Shown here one piece after another: positions 57,329-64,000 of a DNA stretch of 64,000 nt (the first letter of the stretch is position 1; every line of letters starts with the position of its first letter). A program made the translations under genes and the position numbers. Under the pieces are notes generated by a model. That model saw only the letters and a program-made list of their open reading frames with translations. It made no database searches and had not been told where the DNA came from. Source of the DNA: Hyalella azteca (Eukaryota > Arthropoda > Malacostraca > Amphipoda > Hyalellidae); assembly GCF_000764305.2 (NCBI RefSeq), contig NW_025931825.1, forward strand, positions 144,784 through 208,783, read 5' to 3'.

Positions 57329-60300
57329 AAACTCTTTTTATTTATTATTTTTATCTAAACTTCCAAATACATTAGTAAAATTAGGGGTGGTGTATCTCTC
57401 TCTCTCTAAAAAAACAGTTGTCACGTTAATTAATAAGTAGCTGCGATCAATCCTTATTAAGGTTAGATATACGGTATTAACGATTTCCCGGTTACTCGTA
57501 CCAACGAATTATATATGGCAGTGTAAAATCTTACAACTGGATGATATGTACAAATTTCAGCTTTCAAAATTTATGAATAGGGCAGTTGCTAATCTCACAG
57601 CAGTTCTCAAGCCGTGCATCTTCTGCCACTGACTGACACTTGCAAACCAAAACAACTCCCGCTGACTCCACTCGCGAAAATAAAGCTTACCAGCGCAGCT
57701 ACCTCATAAAAATCACAAATGGAATTCTAGCTTGTACGATCTGTAACGGGTTTCAACTTTATATAACTTTATATCAAATTTGTTGGAATTTCGTATGAAA
57801 TTGTACAAATTTCTTGGCATAATTCCTTTCAGAAAGTCATGTAGATATTTCTTTTGCGGCAATAAATTCTAAAGTATTCAACCAATGATTTTGATATATG
57901 AAATATGATATGTTCTGCTTGTCGTGTCACTGCTGATAATCAGACCATTTAGGCAAGAAATGAATGTTTATATGCAAAGCATGGCCTGCATGTATCTTCT
58001 AATAACAGGCGTAATAATAACGCCAAAAGTATTTTCACTTTTTTGGCTTAATTTGGCACGCTGTGCTCGGTGTTGGCACGCTGTGCTCTCAACAGCTGGA
58101 AGTAGACTTTCATATCGTGTACCAGAATATCGTTGATTATGCTACGCGTCTTTCACTTTCATAACTTAACAAACTTTACATTACTTATTTCAATTTTTCT
58201 ACAGCGTTTTTATGTTTTTACAGAATTTACTTGAAAGCAGAGCCGTTTCAGCGCATCGCATAGCAGTTGGTCTGTGACTCGCGAGAGTAGATGTCACTGG
58301 AGCCCATAATGCGAGGTCAACTTTCGCTAGATTTTCCGGATTTCTGGCGGAATGTCTTGCTTGTTTCGCCTATGAAATGTAAACATGCGCAAGGTTTTTT
58401 GTTGAAGAAGAACTGTTCATTCTTCCGTGGACTATTTTGTCTAGGAAATGAGCTTATATGGAATGCGGAATATACTGCATGTGCGAGTAATATTCGGGTG
58501 AAAAATATAACATATTCATTTGTGAATCGGGAGATAAGTTTCACGTTCGAGTCCTCTAGTGATGGATGTATGGCGACTGCATATAAAGGGTTAGATTCGG
58601 TGCAAATCTTATTCTAGAATATCAAACGTGATTCCTGTGATATTCGAGAATGATTTTTCTATGCCAAATCTGAAGTCTGTTTTTCCTTACGGAGTAATTT
58701 ACTAACTAGTCTTTCACACTTTCAAAACGCATTCTATGTCATGCGTGACTTTTAGTTGCAGATCGAATTGTTAACGTATTCTCGTTCCTTTGCTTTTATC
58801 GTTACAAGGAGCTCAATATTTTTATTGAGCAGCTTTTTAAACCAATGAATTGCCTGGATTTTGACGTAAATTTTCAATACTCCATTGCTATCTTAATAGT
58901 TGCATCCCATTGAATGGGCTTGCTCATATCATCTATGACGAGGAAAAATGAAGTGCGATATCCTCGTGACACTAGCTTGTTTGTGTCACACTAGCTTGTC
59001 TTTATAGTAACACGCAAGTATGTGATTCCATTCATTTGAAAATGCTCGTTACTCATAGTCTTAATTACAGTACATAAAATCAATCGCATATTTAGGTTGC
59101 GTAGTTGGTCAATAAGATCAAATCAGGCACGGTGAGATAGAGGTACTTTATTTAGGAATTAAACTACAACATCGAGTTTACGAGTCTCAGAGTGGAAAAT
59201 TGCTTACCTGATGAGTAGAACTGGGTAATAATACACTGCCTAACTCGAACCATGTTAGAATGTCTAGACTATGATTATTAAGCTTAATTCCGTGTAAACG
59301 GTAAGGCATATTAGCTCTTATATTATTAGCCTATTATTACCCCAAGTAATGAAAGATATCCCTTCACAATTATAGCTGTAATCAGTATTCTATCATCCCC
59401 ACATTACCGGAAAACATGGCTGCTTTATCCGACCGTATATCTTTCACGAACGTCCTCTATCGTCATGATGCGTATACAGTATGTAGTGTTCCTTCTCAAC
59501 ATCAGCGAACTATCAATTGAATAATTTGAGTAATAAATTAATGCACCTTCAAACCAAAATCTACACAACCAATCCACGAAAGTGTAGGTAGGAAATTATT
59601 ATGTAAGCATGATTGAATCCAACGAATCGATTTAATTTTCATTACGTTATGTAGCTTGAAACCTTCATTGCTTTGCCTACGAATGGGCCGAATTAGCATA
59701 CCTATTTTCATCTTACAATTCCCAACTTTGTTTAGTTTTGATTAAATTTCAACGCCCACGAATTCAACACCCAAATTAGCGAGCAGGTTTCTTAAATTTA
59801 TCAGTTCACATCAGTTTATAACCATCAAACGCAATACTATTATTGATATTGGTTTTCGTCTAACCATGATTGGAGAAATGCACATAACACTGAATGCATA
59901 AATTTAATTTCAATCTGCGTGTGCGCAATATCTTTTCCCATTACTTCTCAGAAGATTGCTCAAAATTTGCGTGCGTTTCACGATCATAAATGGAATCCCA
60001 ATTTTGAGATTCTCATCATGGATCAAGGCGTATCATTTTTCAAGGTGATGCATTATTGCGTACATGGCGCCTCGCTCTTTGATATCTCACGGTGTTCGTA
60101 GCTCCTGCCGCTCGAGCTCCTGAACTGTACAAGCTTCCCTTCAAAGAAAATGAATTCTCTCTTCAAAGAAAACGGCTGGTTTGATTTGGATTTTGTGCGT
60201 CGTCGTGTGTTGTTTCAACGCTCACAGGCAAGGATTACTTTATGCTCTGTCTAGTGTGTAAAACTTTCAACCACACCAACGCAGATTTTTCGATCAACCT

Positions 60301-60447
60301 TTTGATCTTGACACTAAACTGAATTCTATTTCACATTCACAATGAATGATATTAAAAAACCTAATAATCACATGCCGTCGTGCGATGTGCATCGAAAGTC
60401 ATTCAGTTTAATAATTTCACTCTAATTATTATCGGTTTGCACCGATA
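57329..60447. other. AT-rich noncoding stretch
   Basis: No supported gene. A short direct repeat GGCACGCTGTGCTC occurs twice near 58056 and 58075, and ACACTAGCTTGT twice near 58969 and 58988. Otherwise nothing is seen. Confidence 0.4.
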
Positions 60448-60496
60448 ATCAAGAAAAAATATAACTCAGTACTCACTGCAGTGAGTGACAGAGAGC
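60448..60496 (-). repeat. Interspersed 50-bp repeat, copy 2
   Basis: Inverted copy of 32821-32870, containing ACTCACTGCAGTGAGT, here a 16-bp perfect palindrome. The match stops at GAGAGC (60496), a few bases before the adapter sequence, so the copy is probably cut by an assembly junction. Confidence 0.8.
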
Positions 60497-60502
60497 TCAT
60501 CT

Positions 60503-60521
60503 AGATGTGTATAAGAGACAG
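60503..60521. other. Nextera/Tn5 mosaic-end adapter embedded in the assembly
   Basis: These 19 bases read AGATGTGTATAAGAGACAG, identical to the engineered Tn5 mosaic end used in Nextera libraries. The five bases before it (CATCT) match the end of the opposite mosaic end in the mate-pair junction adapter. The mosaic end is a synthetic hybrid and is not expected in animal genomes. Sequence left and right of it may not be adjacent in the organism. Confidence 0.95.
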
Positions 60522-60615
60522 GTATATACGGTGCGTTGAATAGTATACACGGTGCGTTGAATAGTATACACGGTTCTTTGAATAGTATACACGGTGCGTT
60601 GAATAGTATACACGG
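60522..60615. repeat. 21-bp tandem repeat, 4.5 copies, directly after the adapter
   Basis: Units of GTATACACGGTGCGTTGAATA begin at 60522, 60543, 60564 and 60585, with a partial fifth. The array starts on the base after the mosaic end, as expected if the assembly was extended from a read that began there; its true left end is unknown. Confidence 0.92.
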
Positions 60616-60930
60616 GTATTTTGGAAGATTAATTTTGCCATGAACTTAAGCTCTAGACAGAAAATTATCGATGCTCAAACAAAAAACTATGATTTAGTTT
60701 TAAATTTGATTAATTACGGGTCATAGCTTCCGTAACTTTTTATTCTGTTACTTGATTCTGGGTGACGTATAAAGTAGCTACAACCTGAACATTTGATGAC
60801 GAACAAATCTCGCCCCTGCTACATTACTTCACCTCCCTTTCAAGAATTTTCGACAGTTCGTTGCCTGACTCCACGACAGCAACTCCCGGGGCGCCCGTGT
60901 AACTTAATCTGTCCTTCTCCTGCACCCCCT
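60616..60930. other. Noncoding stretch, GC-richer toward the MITE
   Basis: About 60830-60930 is GC-rich and continues on the other side of the MITE (61075-61170), so the MITE is inserted into a GC-rich host segment. No convincing exon boundaries are seen. Confidence 0.35.
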
Positions 60931-61074
60931 GGGCCTATACTTAAAAAAAAATTAAGAGATCGTAAGTTCATTAGCCAATCATTGACGGCCTTTCGAGCAA
61001 AATCCACCAATCATAGACAAGAAAATAGAGCGTAAGTACTTACGTTCAATCTGCGAGTTTTGAAAGTATGGCCC
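60931..61074 (+). mobile_element. 145-bp MITE, copy 3
   Basis: Same orientation as copy 1 and about 92% identical by eye. It starts GGGCCTATACTTAAAAAA and ends TTTTGAAAGTATGGCCC. Near the right end it contains a perfect 14-bp palindrome, CGTAAGTACTTACG. No clear target duplication is visible (flanks CCT and CGG). Confidence 0.85.
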
Positions 61075-64000
61075 CGGTTATTACGGCGGCTGTGACCTCG
61101 ACTTGTGCCCCGGGAACCTCGGTGCGGATGCGGACCAGCCACGGGACCAGCCATGCATCGACTATCATAGAAGGATTATTTAGTAAATTCAGGTACGTCA
61201 CCCTTACCTTATGGACACGGGGCAAGCGTTACGGAATGCTAAATCTGGTCCTTTTCACTTTAGACCCGATTAAGTAAAGAGCCCGTAATAATAAATATTT
61301 ATATGTATTTAATAATGCCTTAAATTATTATATCATTTCTTAGACAATTTTTTTCGAAATGCGGTTTTTACTTTAATTAAAAAAAGCTTTTCGCCGACTC
61401 GGGAACCTTTCAGCTACGATGCGTGACCTTCTCAACTCTGTCTCTAGAATCTTTTCCACATCGAGCCTTTTTTGTAATTTCCGAATCATTTATGGTGATT
61501 TATTACATCGTTTTTTTCTCTAATTCTTCAGGATTTACGGTTTGGACGAACTTAATTGGGAGCTAGTATGCGACTCCGTTGCCTCTTCACTTACAGTGAA
61601 GCGAGTCGCTACCACAAGTTCAGGGGGCAGCACAGAGCAGACTTAGGATTGATGGCATTTGTTGTCATCGTTATTCTTAAATGCACCATCGTTAAAGAAA
61701 AAATGCGCCAACCACGGTTTGACTCGTGGTTTTGTTTGCCTTCGGTTCCCGTTTAGTAAATTCTCGATCACAAAGTTTTGTTCAATGCTTCGGTAACAAT
61801 TATTATATATTCTTATAATAAATATTTTTAGTAGGAGCAATTAGAGACTTGGACAACTAAAGCAGTAACTAAAATCCAGAACAATCAGCATGTTACGATC
61901 ATTATGAGCGGTGTGGGGGCAAGTGTAGGTACACCTCCAGTAACTATTTTAATGTACTAATTGATATTGCGCGTGCGTCTCCACGTTGTCCCGATGAAAC
62001 TTTTTAGCATTTACACCACATCATGCAGGGCATTTGTCAGGCGGAAACAAGAGAACGTTCTATCAACTTCATCACTTGATGTCATGACAACTGCTGTTGT
62101 TATTCACCTGTAGTCATTAATTAGAAGATTGAGATGAGATCACTTTCCTGTGTCAACATTAACCTTGGTTATCTTTGTGGTCTTTGCGCTTGTGATGAAG
62201 TCAATCGATTCGATTCTTACCTTGAACGCTTATTAATGTATGCGCACACTCAAAGCAAGCGTGAACGCTGGAGTGACATGTGAACTGTGATATGGAATCA
62301 TGAAGTATACTGCCAGAATACGATGATGAGTTCCAGTTTGATTATTACCGAAAATTCAATTGAAACGGTAAAATTTTGCCGGTTTTGGAGCGATCCCAAT
62401 CACGTCTGATTGGGACTTGGCAAAGAACGAAGCAATTTTTGCGTCTATGCGGACATTTACTGCTGTGAAATTTCCTTCCATTTTGACGCTATTATTAAGG
62501 GAATTGTATTGAAGGGCTTTAAAATAGGTATTTTTGGCCTGCACTAAGCTGATTGAATCATAATTACAATTAAAAGTCTAGATCAAGGTTAATTTAAGGG
62601 AAACTAATTCTAGTTACTCGACAACGGTTAGTTTTCATCATTTATGATATAAACACCAATAATAATTTCTCTTCTTTTGTAATTACTTGATATAGATTAG
62701 AAACTAAAAACTATACTTATATACCCCAAACTTGTGTAATATCTTCAAAATTATGCGCAAAAGCGTTCGATGTAGCAAGCGCCAGCGTTGTCAGATAGAG
62801 AGGAGGCAAGTGCCTATATACGCAACGACGGCACCAAAAAATTTAGTGTCGCATTTAATAAATAATTTCTATATGGGGCACAGTATTGTGAATATTTTCG
62901 TTTTAAATTCAATAATTTAGGAGCTTTTAACTCGATATTTAATGCTTTCATATGAGCCTATTTCATTTTAGCATGTAGAGCGTGTATTCCTGTCACCCAT
63001 GCAAAATACAATGCATGGATGTTAGAATTTGCGAAGAATTTCACCGAAAACTCACCAGAAAACATGCGTCCGGAAATTGTTTCCTGCTGTCGGCGTTACG
63101 GTTGACAGATTTTTAGAGATATTATTTTCCGAACAACACGACCCTAACATTTGTGGCTCTAGGCCCTTTTTACAGAAGTAATCTGATATTTACGGATCGA
63201 AGTACAAATTTCTGTTCCGATGTGGCGACCATCCCTGTTTCTAGATTCAATTTAATTCTTGTTCTCACTGCTGTGTTAGGCAACTCTAATATTTATGGCT
63301 ATTCTTTTTCTTTCAACCTGATATCATGGATTTTTCTAGCTGATGAGGTTTAGTTTCTTATAAATTAATGTGAACTTAAATTAAGCTTCTATGAACTTTT
63401 TCTTTGATAATTAATCATGATTCTAGTAATTTCTTTATTTTGAAATTTATTTAGTTTATTCATAATCATTTGATATTTATGTCATAAACACTTATAGACA
63501 ATGCAGTAGCCGTAGTTAATATAGTTCCATTTTAATTAAAGATTCATGAAGATTAGAATTTATTACTTTCAATAAATTATTTATGTATGTATAGGCTAGG
63601 AAAATTTTCGTCGAAGAGTTCTTGTAAATTTAAATGCAAACCTCCTCAATATACACATCGTGATTAAAATAATATTTGATCGGTTATGAAATCTGCATGG
63701 GCAAACTTTCTCTATGATAAGTACAATATCGCCGAATATATCAATCACGCTCGTTTAGGCAAAGACTCTCGAGTGATTAAGAAGATTTTCCACTTTATTC
63801 TCACGTCAGCGAGAAATTACTGGCATCGTTGTTGGGGTCATCGACACACCAACTCAGCCTACATGATCGTATAGGGTCATTTCACTGATAGTCTTTAATT
63901 AAAATCACTTTATTGCACAATCCGTTTAGCAAGTACAATCCACTGTAATCTACACATTCACGTGCTGGCCAACCGAGAAGATGACTAAGTCTCGAATTTG
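61075..64000. other. Terminal stretch, no gene recognised
   Basis: A GC-rich patch at 61075-61170 carries a short Cys-containing frame but no supported splice sites. The remainder is AT-rich with frames of about 60-70 codons and no motifs. Confidence 0.4.

Noticed and set aside
60503..60521. Natural Tn5-like insertion end
   Set aside because: The 19-base mosaic end is a laboratory-designed hybrid of the outside and inside ends, and no transposase or IS50 sequence is adjacent.

Overview
The window looks like gene-poor, AT-rich animal nuclear DNA, most likely from an invertebrate and plausibly an arthropod. The evidence is intron-bearing coding sequence with GT/AG junctions, an LTR retrotransposon primed by a tRNA-Pro-like site, LINE fragments, a hAT-type MITE, and a heavy load of minisatellites. 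I see no operons, no prokaryotic gene packing, no CRISPR array and no tRNA or rRNA gene. A Nextera mosaic-end sequence embedded at 60503-60521 shows that the window comes from an Illumina assembly that may be chimeric there. Single ambiguous bases lie at 39528 and 42979.

Layout. Positions 272-1243 hold the last two exons of one host gene on the plus strand; its product is not recognised. Positions 1.2-13.9 kb are mostly featureless apart from a GC-rich minisatellite (3091-3355) and a small 39-bp repeat (12840-12958). Positions 13876-19201 hold a 5.3-kb Ty3/gypsy-type LTR retrotransposon on the minus strand, with target-site duplications, primer-binding site and polypurine tract still visible. 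Its pol domains run protease - integrase - reverse transcriptase - RNase H, the copia-like order known from the Gmr1 group. It is dead: it carries stops, several frameshifts, a GC-rich insertion in integrase, a first catalytic Asp changed to Asn, and a 231-bp deletion in the U3 of its 5' LTR.

Positions 23.9-26.0 kb form a nested repeat complex with a duplicated block, a 47-bp array with two alternating unit types, and a 36-bp array. From 26.8 to 38.2 kb come further tandem repeats (27, 12, 19, ~58, ~70 and 24 bp units), a 346-bp tandem duplication that looks like an LTR plus polypurine tract, and the first of three copies of a 145-bp MITE. Positions 39.1-39.6 kb hold a perfect 19-bp hairpin and a complete hAT-type MITE with an 8-bp target duplication. 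Positions 43.6-45.2 kb hold three more arrays. From 49.2 kb onward come the second MITE copy, two LINE fragments, a ~0.7-kb tandem duplication, the adapter-marked junction and the third MITE copy.

Apart from the 5' two-exon gene, every coding sequence I can support belongs to a mobile element. Other open frames of 60-140 codons look like chance or repeat-driven frames. The best candidate for something less usual is the Gmr1-like domain order with Ty3/gypsy sequence type; the most practically important observation is the adapter-marked junction at about 60.5 kb.
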